Positions 30,860-55,782 of a DNA stretch of 64,000 bases are shown here, one piece after another. A program made the position numbers and the translations under genes. Numbering within the stretch: position 1 is the stretch's first letter; the number at the start of each line of letters is the position of its first letter. Under the pieces are notes generated by a model, which searched no databases, was not told the DNA's origin, and saw only the letters and a program-made list of their open reading frames with translations. Origin of the DNA: Microvelia longipes (lineage: Eukaryota > Arthropoda > Insecta > Hemiptera > Veliidae). The DNA is taken from assembly GCA_018340805.1 (NCBI GenBank), contig JACMZG010001914.1:49143218-49207217 (forward strand), written 5' to 3'.

Positions 30860-31176
30860 CGCCCCCCTCAGTTTGTTATCTTTAGGCCCTTTTATCTGGC
30901 CCGGGCTTCGAAAACTTCAGTGCCGTTTTTACTGTCGAGAACTTGGTTCTCTCTATCCTCGTCGGTTTTTTCGAACTTTTTAAAAATCGAGTACCAAGGT
31001 TAATGTGTCTAGTTTTTATTTTATAAAGTACAATATTTATTTTGTACTTGAGAACAGGGTTTTGTCATTATATGAGGGTTTCAGTTTCGTAAAACTAGTC
31101 TGTTCAGTTCGTCCGCTTATTCCACGTACTTTAATTTAAATTTTTATACATTTTTCTATGTACCATTTAAATTAAA
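30860..31176 (+). promoter_or_regulatory. Possible NAPRT promoter / 5' UTR
   Basis: This interval has higher GC than its surroundings and no TE signature that I recognise. TCAGTT, the arthropod initiator consensus, occurs at 31081 and 31104. No TATA box sits at about -30 and no clear DPE at +28. Assignment rests mainly on position just upstream of the ATG. Confidence 0.25.
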
Positions 31177-44021
<12,845 letters not shown>

Positions 44022-44277
44022 GTACACATTTTTTACTCAGCTTTTCTTTTAACTAGCCTAACAGAACCTATATGTTCTTTTTCCCACGTGTTTCGATCCT
44101 GGTGTGGACCTTTTAAAATTTTCTGCTCGGGTCAAATATTTTTGCATGTATGGTCCTGCAAAGAAATATGAATAGTATGTTTGGTAAACTTGTAGGTTTC
44201 GAATAATTAGCTAATTTCCAAAGGAAACTTAAGTTAATGGAGAAGGGATGGGGTGGGGGAAAGCTGGGGACTCACTG

Positions 44278-44329
<52 letters not shown>

Positions 44330-44496
44330 TATATATATATATTATATATATATTGTATATATATATAATATATATATAATATATATATATATATAATGTA
44401 TGTATATATATATATATATAATATATATAATTATATATATATATATATATATATAATAGTTTTTGAAAACATGAATGTTTACACAATAGAATTATG

Positions 44497-45412
44497 GTAT
44501 AGACCAGCCTTCCCAACCCTTGGGTCGCGAACGAAATTTTTGGGTCGCCAAATTTTTTATTATTAACAACCAAAATGACAAAGATTTATGTGAAAAAAAT
44601 TATAAGCAAATAACAGATTTGCTTAAAACAGATATTATTTTTTAGAAATTGATAATACTTTAAACATGCGATAACAAAAGAAGCCGCGGCCAAAACATTT
44701 CTTAGAAGTCCTTTACCGACAGAGACACCCGCCTTTATCTAATTCTAGCTAACTTAGATGAATTGTTATACCTATGATAATACTGTGTTTAATAGTTTCT
44801 TATTACTTCTTTTAAAGGTTTGGGTTATTAAAATTATAATGTTTAGTTATATGTGGATTTGGTTTTAACAAACATCAACGTAGTTTAATATCGCTTACAA
44901 GTTTTTTAATTATAATTGTTTCATCAGTTAATTTATTTTATAGTTTGCGTTTAATTAAAGTAGTGAAAATGAATAAACAAAACACGACTTGACTTATCAG
45001 TGGAAAACCAACAGCAACAAATTAGTCATTGATATGATACATATTTTAATTTTTTATTCTTTTTTTTTGTTTACTATAATCATGATGATTTGATTTTTTC
45101 CTTTAAATAATAAATGCTCATTTTTATATTTAACAATGCTAATTTTTTAATCTTTATATTTTATTGCTATTATATAATTATATAATATACTTCTTTTGAA
45201 CTTCAATTAGTGTGTAGTTTTCTATTTAAGTATAAAATCCTCATGAAAATTATGATTTGACGATGTCTGTGGGGTCATAACTAGTTCGGCAATAAATAAA
45301 AACGCCTGCAATTTTCAGGTTATGCAAAATAAATGCATTTGGGTCGCCAAACTTTAGAATAGCACATTATAGGGTCGCGGTACTTAAAAGGTTGGGAAAC
45401 GCTGGTATAGAC
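44497..45412 (+). mobile_element. Non-autonomous hAT element 2 with target duplication GTATAGAC
   Basis: The element 44505-45404 (900 bp) begins CAGCCTTCCCAACCCTTGGG and ends AAAGGTTGGGAAACGCTG. GTATAGAC flanks both sides exactly (44497-44504, 45405-45412). It is closely similar along its whole length to the copy at 16695-17586. No transposase frame. NAPRT intron 3. Confidence 0.93.
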
Positions 45413-45469
45413 AATGTGAAGCAAGCAATGCTACACCTGTATGGTGGTGTACAGTGATAAAATGAAACT

Positions 45470-45560
45470 GTTCTATCATGTGACGATCCTCAACATTGAT
45501 GTTGACATAAGTTCATGTCCCACTCTGTTATGTTACATCTAACTTATCAGGGCGCGGACA
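45470..45560 (-). repeat. Fragment of the ~320-bp unit, minus orientation
   Basis: GTCCCACTCTGTTATGTTAC and TCTAACTTATCAGGGCGCGG are the inverse of the CGAAACAGAGTGGGACATGA and CGCCCTGATGAGTTAGA words at 5990-6040. Confidence 0.65.
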
Positions 45561-45764
45561 GAGCATGAACTCACTCTAAAAGGGTTCTGAAACTTGATAC
45601 TGGTTTCAGCTCAATCAAACCATCACAAGTGCACAAACACACACTCACACATACATCCGGCCAATGAAAAAATAAAGAAATGAAAATAAAGAAATTCCTC
45701 GACAATAAAATAAAAAAAGCCGACAATAAAGTAAAAAATAAAATTCATAAATATATACTCAATT

Positions 45765-46870
45765 TCAGCGCCAGAGCAAAATGGCTTTAGAAGTGGTTTT
45801 TCTATTGATTCCGCCTCTGCTTGTGCTTTTCAAGAAATACTGAAAGGTATTGATCAGAAGATGTTTGTTGCTGGAGTGTTCTTTGATTTAAAAAAAGCTT
45901 TTGACTTGTTAATTCTTCTGGTTTTTTAAAAAAATTTATATGACATGGGGTTCCGTGGTTCAACTTATGAGTGGCTAAAATCATTTTTACAGGGTCGTCC
46001 TTTTAAAGTCCATATTAGTAATTCGTTTTCAAAAGAATTCAACGTAAACTCAGGGGTTCCACAGGGGAGTATTTTAGGTCCTCTTCTTTTTCTTCTCTAC
46101 ATCAACGATCTTCCAGCTTGATTAAAAAAGATAGTATCTGACTGCCATATTATTATTTATGCTGATGACACTGCCGTAATTATCTTTGGGAGAAATCTCA
46201 ATGACCTAGAAAATAAAATAAATCAGATCTGTCTTGGTTTTGTTGAATGGTGTTCCAAAAATGATCTTGTGGTGAACCAAACAAATCTCAGGTAGTTCTA
46301 CTATGATCTGGTGCTCGTACTATCCATAGACCATTATCAATTTATATTAATTCGGATAAACTAAAAACAGTCTCTTTAACCAAACTTTTAGGTTTAACTA
46401 TAAATAGTGACTTGAAGTTTAAGAAACACGTTGACATAATCGTTAAAAAGTTAAATTGTACTTACCATCTGCTACGTAGGCTTAAATATTTTAACTGAGT
46501 GGAAGTTTTGCTTATGGTATATTATGGATGGGCTTATCCTTATCTAGCTAACCGTATAATGGCTTGTTCTGCTTGTAGTGGAGCTCACAGAGTTTTCATC
46601 TTGCAAAAGAGAATTATCCGCCTAATCTTAAGTGTAGGTCCTCGGAAAACAGCCAAGAATAGTTTTATTAAAAATCAAATTTTAACCTTACCTTCCATCC
46701 TTATTGTTAAATTCTACAAATCTATCAGACAGTTTCCTGAAAAATTCATTTTCCACACTGATATCCATAGTATCAACACCAGACATAAACATAACCTTTA
46801 TTTTGTAACCTTGATTGACGTTTGTATGTTTGCCATTGCAAATTTTGAACAATAAAGCTTTTATTTATTT
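45765..46870 (+). mobile_element. Longest LINE reverse transcriptase remnant
   Basis: The frame reads PEQNGFRSGFSIDSASA, FVAGVFFDLKKAFDLL, SGVPQGSILGPLLFLLYIND then YADDTAVIIFGR, CSKNDLVVNQ; the C-terminal region follows with frameshifts. F-D-KKAFD, GVPQGSILGP and YADD are catalytic RT motifs of Jockey/CR1-superfamily LINEs. The 3' UTR ends CAATAAAGCTTTTATTTATT. At least three stops or shifts make it inactive. Confidence 0.9.
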
Positions 46871-46904
46871 ACATCCCCCTTCCTGCTGTACAACTCAATT
46901 CAAA

Positions 46905-47590
46905 CAGTAACATGAGCAGACTACACATGATTTTTTCTGTAGTTTTTAAAGGAAATACACACAATTGAACTGTTGGCCATACAAAACTATGCCTCTAAAA
47001 TTGGCAGTGAGCACTAATATTTGCATTAGTTTAAAGCTAATTTAGTGTTTATCTAAGAGGTTGTAGCGCATTTCCTTTGAAACATACAGAAAAAATTACT
47101 GTTCTTACCATAATTCGAACCCAGGTACCTTGGCTTTGAGTGCATGTATCTGCTCCGGACCACTATCATTCAACTCACAGGCCCAAAAAACATTGAAAAC
47201 AACTCCCCACTTTAAATATGTCGTTTAGCGGCCTTATTTAAGGTTTTCTGGTGTATTATTTTATGGTTTCTTCAACTTTTTGTTCACTTAGAGTGGTCAT
47301 GTCGACTTTGTACCTGTTTTATTGGATTCAGCCCCCTAACTTACATAGAAAATGACATCCTACTCAAAATTTAATTTTTGTAAATGGTAATTTATTATAC
47401 TTTTTTCGTCTTTTTGGTCTCTTAGAGTGGTCGTATCGACTTCAGACCGGTTTTATTGGATTTTGAGTCCCATCAAAGTCCTTTTTCGCTGCGTAAATAA
47501 TAACCTTGAATTTTGCTGACTCAGCAAACCTGGTGACGTTACAACAACCTGGTTTTCTATAAGGTTCGTTTTAATAGTGGGGACTATGTT
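46905..47590 (-). mobile_element. Partial minus-strand relative of the 2.2-kb hAT-like element
   Basis: Words of 33150-34350 recur in inverse order: TTAGAGTGGTCGTATCGACT, GACCGGTTTTATTGGATT, and AGGCATAGTTTTGTATGG with GGAAATGCGCTA-type pieces. Neither terminal repeat is recognisable. Confidence 0.6.
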
Positions 47591-47799
47591 AGGTTATAAA
47601 TTAAACCCTTAGTAATACCCCACTCTTAAACAATCGAGCCTTAAGCAGTGATATTTTAATAGATTTATCAATAATATAGTTATTATTATTATTATAGTTA
47701 TAGTGCATACAGACTTATGTCCAAAAATTGCACAGTCAAACTTAAAAACTAGGTACTAAGATTAAATTATCACAAAAAATATCATTCAGTTCCAGAACA

Positions 47800-48310
47800 C
47801 ACAAATATGTTTCTTAATAAAGCTTTGATGAGCAGAATGGTCAAGAGAGCAGGAAGTGTTGAACATCTTCAGGCTTGTGTCATGGTGCTGCTATTTCCAT
47901 AGTTGGTTCTGTGTTAGTCAGGAGCAAATAGATGTTGATTGTGTGAATTCCTGCTGGGTACTCTGATGTTACACATGGCTAGCAACTCAGGCACATCATA
48001 TATGCATTTATAACCTTGTAAAGAAATAACAATTAGTGATTCCACTCTCCCTCTCTAGTAGAGATTCCAGGTTAAGGTTGTTGAGCTGTCAACATAGCAA
48101 AAGTAGAGAGTCAATTGTTGGGGGTGTCCCAGCAAATAAATTAGTGAATCTCCTCTGAGTCCTCTCTAAGGATATTATATGAGTTTTAGCTAGAGGAGAC
48201 CAAACGACACAGCAGTACTCAAGTAAACTTCTCACTAGTGCATTAAACAGAACTATTCTGGTGTTAGAGTAAGTGAATTCTAACTGTTATAACTTAAGTT
48301 ATAAAAGTAA
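47800..48310 (-). mobile_element. Jockey-like LINE C-terminal fragment
   Basis: The minus strand reads VLFNALVRSLLEYCCVVWSP, KTHIISLERTQRRFTNLF and LNLESLLERE. It is the same lineage as 40010-40565, with frameshifts. Confidence 0.78.
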
Positions 48311-48354
48311 ATACATTTAAGAAATATGATAATAATAATAAAATAAATAAATAA

Positions 48355-48658
48355 CCAAATAAAATAAAAAATCGGGTCCGGGGTACCTCAGAACTTTTCA
48401 TCATTACATCAGATTCATTAGCTCATACTCCCTGCTTCAGACACGCTTCGCTCGTCCTCAGAATATACCATTAAAAAAATTTAAACTGCAACATGATTTC
48501 GGAATCGCTTCACTCGTTCTCAGATAGTAAATGCATCCCGTCATTCTCAGCAGTCACACATACAGCACTGACCACGCTCAAGGCTGCTTAACTTTTAAGA
48601 TCCAACAAAAATCATGAATATACTTGTATTAATACGAAACTTAGTGTACTTATTTATT
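48355..48658 (-). mobile_element. 5S rRNA-derived SINE, copy 2
   Basis: On the minus strand the element reads AATAAATAAGTACACTA, GGATCTTAAAAGTTAAGCAG, GAGCGTGGTCAGTGCT and GTGACTGCTGAGAA (5S box order). Then comes a body with two GA/GAA hairpins (48502-48519 and 48440-48456) and the 3' end GAGGTACCCCGGACCCGATT. A similar 3' piece on the minus strand is at 13940-13990. Confidence 0.78.
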
Positions 48659-48659
48659 A

Positions 48660-49310
48660 GGTATGAATTCACTGATAAAATAGAGGGCGAAATTCTGTCA
48701 CCACTGGCTTTTAATTATATAATTTTAATTATATAAGCCATTATATGGCTTTTAAAAGGGATTTCAGGGTCTTAGCCTAGACAGAATAACATATGTTTAT
48801 TTACTAGCCTATGCAGATGACCTTACTATTTTGACAGACTCGACTATTAATTTAAATAAAGCACTAGACATACTTTACCAGTACTAGAAGTGAACACAGA
48901 GAAAACTAAATTTATAACTTTCACTAAAGTTAAGTTATCTAACAAAAATACTAACTGTTACTATAACGGAATAATATTGTACAATAGACTTCTAGTCTGA
49001 GTGCAAATGGGGTCTATCCTCGACTCCAACCCCAGTCATCAATAACGGAATAATACTAGAAGAAGTAAACAAATTTAACTACCTCGGTGTGTGGTTTAGC
49101 TGGGAAGGATTGTTTGAAGAAGCCACCAAACAGGCTGTGAGTAAATCACGTGCAGCGGCTGGTGTTGTGAAAGAAACCCTGGCGAGAGCCAATAACAACT
49201 CTTTCCAAGCCACAAAGCAAGTATATAATGCCAGTGTTCTCAGCACATTACTCTGTTTGTATTGCATGCGCTCAGGTGGCTATGATATTAGTATTAACTT
49301 ATATTAATGA
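48660..49310 (+). mobile_element. LINE reverse transcriptase remnant of a second lineage
   Basis: The text reads YLLAYADDLTILTDSTINLN, then EEVNKFNYLGVWFSWEGLFE and SRAAAGVVKETLARANNNSF, KQVYNASVLSTLLCLY. YADD and FNYLGV are RT motif C and the following thumb block. Frames change several times and a piece around 48980-49040 looks inserted. Confidence 0.78.
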
Positions 49311-49756
49311 TTAAAATTACAATTAAATTGTATATGATTTTATCCTATTATGAGGTTTTCCAGCCTTTATTTTTTTCCTCTAATGTTACTTAAGATATTG
49401 AAGAGAATTGTTAAACCTGTACTATTCTTATTATCATTTCTATGAATATATTATTATATTATTTCTTAGGTTTAGGCCATAAGAGTTAAGCATTCAGGAT
49501 TAAACCAGGTCACTTACATTTCAATGACTGGAAAACCTCTCAAAACATAAGCAAAAATATGGTCAAAATTCTAACATTCATTTTAACCTAAGTCAATCTA
49601 ATTACAGCATTCCATTATTTATCTCATTTTCTATTTAAATACACATATTGTACAACGTTAAATAGATTTACAATTAATATCATTATTACGGTTTTATTTT
49701 CCATTTTTTACATTTGAAGCAACAAGTTATTTTATTTATCTACCTCCTTGTATTGT
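49310..49756. other. AT-rich sequence, nothing recognised
   Basis: No open frame, repeat copy or RNA feature found. Confidence 0.5.
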
Positions 49757-51136
49757 AAGTTCTAATTTACAGTCTTGTTATCTCACACTGTAAATGTACT
49801 TTTACTCCTAGGAGGAAAATGAAAGTGTTGCCAACTTGACAGAATTTTTTAGTAAAATTTTTAGGAATTTTTAGGAAAGTTTTTAGGATTTTTCGGTGTT
49901 ACGTTGGTACTACGGGTAGAATAGACAATATACACACGCTAATGTTTAAATTACAAATATAGTATTACACATTATTCTATTGACAGCTTACAATAAAATA
50001 ATGTGAAGATAGTGGCTTTATTCTCTCTTCATCAGAGTAATTGACATGGTAAGAATAAACTAAACTAACACAATAACAATTAAGGAGCTGAAGAATATAT
50101 TAATAGTTGTTAGTATTAGTTCTATAGTCGTAGATAAAATTTAATATGCAACAAGGGATGAGAGTTTTTCAGCTCTCGTATTTATCTCCTTGTCAAGCCT
50201 CGGGAGCCAAAATGTAGTTTATCTCCCTCGGCCTACCGGCTCGTGAGCTAATGAAGTTTCCTCCTTTGGCGCTGCCTTAGATGAAACATTTAACTTGAGC
50301 TGTAAAACTTTACTTTCATCCCTTGTTGCATAAATAACTATATATTTACAAAAAAGGAGAAAAAATAGAAAACTTGAGAAAAGAATCAAATACAAAAAAT
50401 AAATAATAACAAATGAACATAAATAAAATAATTACAAATTACTATTTTTTTAGTAATTAAATTTAAAAAATAAAATTAGAGATACTATTAGAAAAAATTT
50501 AAAAAAATTATATATAATAAAAAAAATTAGAGATAAGTTCTACTTACAGTCTTGTTATCTCACACTGTAAATGTACTTTTACTCCTAGGGAGGAAAAGTG
50601 AAAGTGTTGCCAACTTGACAGAATTTTTTTAATAAAATTTTTAGGAATTTTTTCGGTGTATGTTGGTACTACGGGTAGAATATACAATATACACACGCTA
50701 AATGTTAAATTACAGAATATAGTATTACACATTATTCTATTGACAGCTTACAATAAAATAATGTGAAGATAGTGGCTTTATTCTCTTTCATCAGAGTAAT
50801 TGACATGGTAAAATAAACTAAACTAACAAAATAACAATTAAGGAGCCTGAAGAATATATTAATAGTTGTAGTTTTAGTTCTCTAATCGTAGATAAAATTT
50901 AATGTGCAACAAGGGATGAAAGTTTTCAGCTCTCGTATTATCTCCCTCGTCAAGCCTCGGAGCCAAAATGTTAGTTAACTCTCCTCGGCAAGCCTCGGGA
51001 GCTAACTAGTTTATCTCCCTTGGCCTACCGGCCTCGTGAGCTAATGAAGTTTCCTCCTTCGGCGCTGCCTTAGGACGAAACTTTAACTTGAGCTGTAAAA
51101 CTAACTTTCATCCCTTGTTGCATAAATAACTAATTT
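49756..51136 (+). repeat. Direct duplication of a ~590-bp segment
   Basis: Copies 49756-50345 and 50533-51136 share AGTCTTGTTATCTCACACTG, AAAGTGTTGCCAACTTGACA, GATAGTGGCTTTATTCTC and CATCCCTTGTTGCATAAATA in order. The G/C-rich middle (TCGGCCTACCGG, TCCTCCTTCGGCGCTGCC) has a diverged relative at 56680-56860. AT-rich sequence separates them. Confidence 0.85.
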
Positions 51137-51149
51137 ATACACCAAGGTC

Positions 51150-51370
51150 TCTGAACTGAACTGATCTTCGTCCTCGAAGACAAGGTCAGAGACAGGTATA
51201 AATAGGGCCTGCAGCGTCTCCATCTTCAGTTCAGTTTTGTAGAGCATTGTGTTTCTATCCATGATGTCCTACATCCCTGAAGATGCCTCCCACAGTGGAA
51301 GCGAAACGTCGGATTCTTCATCTACATTGACGCGGTCACCACTGGAAGACCTAAATCTTCATTAAATGTT
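51150..51370 (+). mobile_element. Probable Penelope-type LTR fragment with promoter and hammerhead-like motif
   Basis: The order is an inverted repeat (CTGATCTTCGTCCTCGAAGA), TATAAATAG at 51197, initiator TCAGT at 51226-51230, then CTGAAGA (51277-51283), stem GCCTCC/GGAAGC, GAAACGTCGG (from 51303) and GCGGTCACCACTGGAAGAC. CTGA-GA..stem..GAAACG is found in Penelope-like element LTRs. No RT or endonuclease frame is nearby. Class is inferred. Confidence 0.6.
51197..51232 (+). promoter_or_regulatory. TATA box plus initiator with exact -31 spacing
   Basis: TATAAATAG begins at 51197 and the initiator adenine of TTCAGTT is at 51228, so the TATA starts at -31, the usual arthropod spacing. A second TCAGTT follows at once. 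It lies in the probable Penelope-type LTR. Confidence 0.6.
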
Positions 51371-52020
51371 ATGTTCTCATTAGTTATGACACATGGTTAA
51401 AAAGTTGACAGCATGGAAAATAGTGCTGAGGAACTAATGAGGTTGGCCTGATTTTGGGGCGTGGTTAAACCTACAGGACAAACCTCATTGGATCCCTGGT
51501 ATTATTTTCCCACACCATCAACCGTGTTTTTTAACCGTGTGTCCTGCTATAGTTAAATTCATGCATCAAAAGTATTATTAACGTTGTAATTATAAATTAA
51601 GAGGACTATTAATCTTACGAGTTTGTTGATAAATGTTATCATAACATTCTAAACGATTGATAAGGTTTAACTTGACCTTGACATTCTTATCAGCTCTATT
51701 GTGACCTGTTATCTATGAGGGTGGGTCTATTTGATCATCTCTTTGTTGTATGAACATTGTATATGGCTACCAAACTTGACCCCTATTTGTCTGACATCCA
51801 TGCCAACACATTTTTTTTCTTGAAAGGTGTAAATGTTATTGCAAATTTCTAATAGAAAATTATGCTTATTATAGAAGTTGTTAACTTAGTTATTTATATT
51901 GTTTTTTGTGCGACACAAAACTCATTTTGTTTCAACGTTAATTGCTAAATTTGTAAATATATTAGCTGCTAGCGTTCCTAATATAATATGTCGAAATAAC
52001 TGTACTATGTGACGAAATAC
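51370..52020. other. Non-coding sequence, nothing recognised
   Basis: AT-rich, short frames only. GGTTAAAAAGTTGACAG and a later mirrored ACCGTG-TTTTTAACC make a weak inverted repeat. Confidence 0.45.
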
Positions 52021-52027
52021 AGACTTT

Positions 52028-52870
52028 AAACCTGTAGGCACTACGAGACGTCGGTCCTCGGCCTGTAGGCACTAAGAGGCGTCGGTCCTCGGCCTGTAGG
52101 CACTAAGAGGCGTCGGTCCTCGGCCTGTAGGCACTACGAGATGTCGTTCCTCAGCCAGTAGGCACTACGAGATGTCGGTCCTCAGCCTGTAGGCACTATG
52201 AGATGTCGTTCCTCGGCCTGTAGGGCACTACGGATGTTCGGTCCTCAGCCTGTAGGCCTACGTCGGTGGCCTGGGCACTTGAATTCCGTCCTCGGCTGTA
52301 GGCACTACGAATGTCGGCCTTCTCAGCCTGTAGGCTACTAAGAGATCGGCCTCGGCCTTGGCACTACGAGATGTCGTCTCCGCGGACCTTACGTAGGGTC
52401 CTCAGCTGTACGAGCATGTCGGTCCAGCCTGTAGGCACTTCGGTCCTCGCTGTAGGCCACTACGAGAAGTGTCGTCTCAGCCAGCTGTGGCACTACGAGA
52501 TGTCGTTCCCTCGGCCGTAGGCACTACAGATGTCGGTTCCAGCCTGTAGGCACTACGAGATGTCGGTCCTCGGCCTGTAGGCACTACGAGATGTCGGTCC
52601 TCGGCCTGTAGGCACTACGAGATGTCGGTCCTCAGCCTGTAGGCACTAAGAGGCGTCGGTCCTCGGCCTGTAGGCACTACGAGATGTCGTTCCCGGCCAG
52701 TAGGCACTACGAGATGTCGGGTCCTCAGCCTGTAGGCACTTATGATGTCAGTTCGGTCCTCAGCTGTAGCACTAGAGATTGCCTCATCCTGTTATTTCCT
52801 ACATGATGTCGGTCCTCAGCCTGTGTTGTTGGTCCTGTAGGCACTACGAGATGTCAGTTCTCCCTGTGTC
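52028..52870 (+). repeat. 31-bp GC-rich minisatellite array
   Basis: The unit is CCTGTAGGCACTACGAGATG + TCGGTCCTCGG, about 27 copies at 31-bp spacing. It is GC-rich, unlike its surroundings. 52210-52510 and 52740-52830 contain heavily scrambled copies with single-base losses. The 69-codon frame is an artefact. Confidence 0.93.
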
Positions 52871-53061
52871 TGCTTATTTTCACATTGCTGTTGTTTTCTA
52901 TTAATTCTTATTATATGGCATTTTGCCAGTGAATCGCAAGCTCGCTTACCAGATTACTCTTGCCCTGAGAGCAAGTGCCTATCTCTCAATGACTTGTATT
53001 CTTAGAGGTCATTGCCGGCTTGTCTGCTATCTACACCTGATGAGACTGGCAGCTGGTACTA

Positions 53062-53420
53062 TAGAGCCGGACTTGAAAAAATGTCACTCATTTTGTTCTT
53101 CTTCAAACCAAATTCTGAAAATATACTTTAAAATGATAAAGGAAAAGCAATTCTGCCTATCCAGCGCGGAGCCCTTCATATGAAGCGCTCGCTCAAAATA
53201 TTAGAAATCGCACTAAGTTCCAGTGGAACTACTAATTCTTGCAATTAGTAGTTCCCTGTAGATCGTGAGCAAAACATGAGAACATTTTTTAATGCTGATG
53301 AAATGTTCTATAAAGTGAGCGTTTTATTATCAAAATCGGACGACTACAACCAAAGTTATGGCTCTATCAAAACACTATAAAAATAGTTAATTTATGCAAA
53401 GCCAGTAAATTTCTTTAAAA
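53062..53420 (+). mobile_element. Palindromic element, copy 3 (left part)
   Basis: It starts GAGCCGGACTTGAAAAAATG and follows the family (CTGCCTATCCAGCGCGGAGC, TTCCCTGTAGATCGTGAGCA), then stops about the centre. Confidence 0.75.
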
Positions 53421-53539
53421 AATCTTAAAACACACTCACATACTAATATCAGTATGTGATACTGTATGAGTACTAATATAAGTATGTATCTCCGAAGTAA
53501 TCGTTTAGACAGCCTTTAAATTCCTTGTCAGGGGCCCCT

Positions 53540-53940
53540 TAAAACACACCTCTTTTATCCCTCCTCCCTATGCAGCAACCTCCTGAATTTTTATTTAAAT
53601 GCTAAGGCATAACTCCGCGCCTTTGAATTCGACAGGGTCAATTCCCACTCTCTTTTAAACCTCACATGTAAACGGAGAATACGTGTGAAAAACTATCTTC
53701 TTTTTCCCTCTCTCCTATGCAGCAACTCTCTTCTTGCAATTTTTTAATTTAAATATCGCTAAAAGCATAACTTCGCGATCTTCTGTAAGGTCGCATGGGT
53801 CAATTCCACTCTTTCTTAACCTCACATAAACGGAGGAATACGTGGAAACAACCTCTTTTTTCCTCCCTATGACTGCAACCTCTTGCTTTTTCATTTAAAT
53901 ATGTAAATCATATACTCCGATCTGTAAGTTCGCATTTTTT
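53540..53940 (+). repeat. ~150-bp tandem repeat, almost three copies
   Basis: Each copy has CCTCCCTATGCAGCAACCTC, ATTTAAAT, GGGTCAATTCCCACTCT and AACCTCACAT..AAACGGAG. Anchor words are at about 53571, 53718 and 53874. Confidence 0.8.
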
Positions 53941-54059
53941 CTTCATATTAAATAATCATGAACTGAATAAAACACAGTGAATTATATATAGAACGCTGAA
54001 AATATAAACAACACAAACATATCCAGGAAGCCGAAAAGTGATTTTCTGTATACCTGTAA

Positions 54060-54637
54060 CTCCTCTTAGAAGAGGTTTTATTGAGGTACAGAGGCCCCTG
54101 TAGAGCCCAAATAATGTTCAGGACTCTCAATGTATTGTGAAGTGCTATGGCCCTCTATGTATATACTCTTTATGGACGTCTTAGGAAGGTTTGTTCGAAG
54201 GTTACGTACTGCGTTATCAGTCTTCAAGACATGTCGGTCAGTTCGGAAAGACATCATGCCATCTTTCAATCGTGGTGAGACATTTTGTGCTTCTAAAACG
54301 CACTTCTTATAAAAACCCCAAGTAATTCTTTACACAAAGAAAATCAAGAAAACTAAACATATACATTCCAAAAAAAGAAGCAAGATTAAACCCCGCCAAA
54401 TACAGAAAACTAATTATACTGGATTGTATACAAATAAATGTTGAGTGAAGCTTGATATGAATGGTGTGGTAGAATTTTTGGTGTGCAGGTAGTAAATATA
54501 GCTAGCATCTAGCAAACAAGAAAAACTCTCATCGGCAATGAGTTGATTTAAAATTATATTAACTTTTTGCAAGAACAGATATATAGTTTAAGCGCCTTAC
54601 GATTGCATTGTGGATAATCAGAACCATATTATAAATT

Positions 54638-54640
<3 letters not shown>
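54060..54640. other. Non-coding, with a repeat fragment at its start
   Basis: 54075-54175 resembles decayed reverse ends of the TCATAGAGATATATACTAGA family. The rest is AT-rich; both-strand open frames of 60-63 codons look random. Confidence 0.4.
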
Positions 54641-54685
<45 letters not shown>

Positions 54686-54752
54686 TATATATATATATAT
54701 ATATAATATATATATTATATATAACATATATACATATAATATAATATATATN
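54637..54752. repeat. TA microsatellite ending in an undetermined base
   Basis: Alternating TA with small breaks, then a single N at 54752, the only ambiguous base in the window; probably an assembly join. Confidence 0.9.
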
Positions 54753-54889
54753 AAACTTTTGAGAAAACCCTTTTCTTACTCTTCAGTAATTTTGCAAGGT
54801 CAGTACTCTCCTATGTATTCTCCTATTTTTATTATTATTTTTAGTTTATTTTATACATTTTATGTTGTTTACTTTTTATTAATTGTTTA

Positions 54890-55756
54890 CCTTAGAATAA
54901 TTACTTTATATAGAAGGAGCACTATGATAAACACGAAAGCCCGTTTCAACTGTGCAACTAAGTAATGCTGACGCAAACCTAACAAAATAGAAAAGTTTTT
55001 TTTTTAACAAAGTTAGGCAATGAATACAAGTTGAGTATGTTAATTAAATTTATTTATTTAATGTTTTCATTACTTATTAATTCTAAATGGATAAAATGGT
55101 TAATATATAATATTTTAGGTAATATGAAATGTATATTGAACGATTATAAACACGAAAAAATTAAATTATGCAATTAATCGAGATGGCCCGATAGTTTGAT
55201 GCGTCTTGTGTTTACTGAAAAAACTGCAAGTCATTTTACAGAGGAAATATTGTTCATATTATTTTACGAACTATTTCTTTCTCGATTCTTACTGCAAATA
55301 ATATTTGTTTGATTTTACCTAAACAAAATATGTCCACTCGATCCGTGTTTACCCACGGATGTAAATGGAAACAAAACTTATTAGTTTACGAAAAATTAAA
55401 TATTATGTGTATCATTGTGTTAAAAAAATAGATATATGAGACTACTTGTATTGACGTCAGAACTGAGATACTCGCGTTGTCACTGTATTGCTAGCATACA
55501 ATATTTAAATTATAATAGCTGGGGAGTCCAAAATATTAAATACGACAGAACTATAAAAAAATTTAGATAATGGCGGCAGCTAGCCACACCGGACTATGTT
55601 AAAGGGCAACAATAAAAAAGCAAAAAAATATGTTCGTTGTCAGGTTGGCAGGCATTCCGTCAGTTGCACCACACCGGCTTTCGTTGGTTATCAGATATGA
55701 ATACATTGCTGTTACGGCCTGTGCTCGTGTCATAATTAATAAGTATTTATTCTAAG
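54890..55756. mobile_element. Terminal-inverted-repeat element (CCTTAGAATAA family), copy 2
   Basis: Left end CCTTAGAATAATTACTTTAT with GAAGGAGCACTATG; right end CTGTGCTCGTGTCAT and TATTTATTCTAAG. It is longer (867 bp) and more diverged than the copies at 26.5 and 62.0 kb, with a unique AT-rich interior. Confidence 0.7.
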
Positions 55757-55782
55757 ATTGTACCGTAGATGTATAGGACAAG

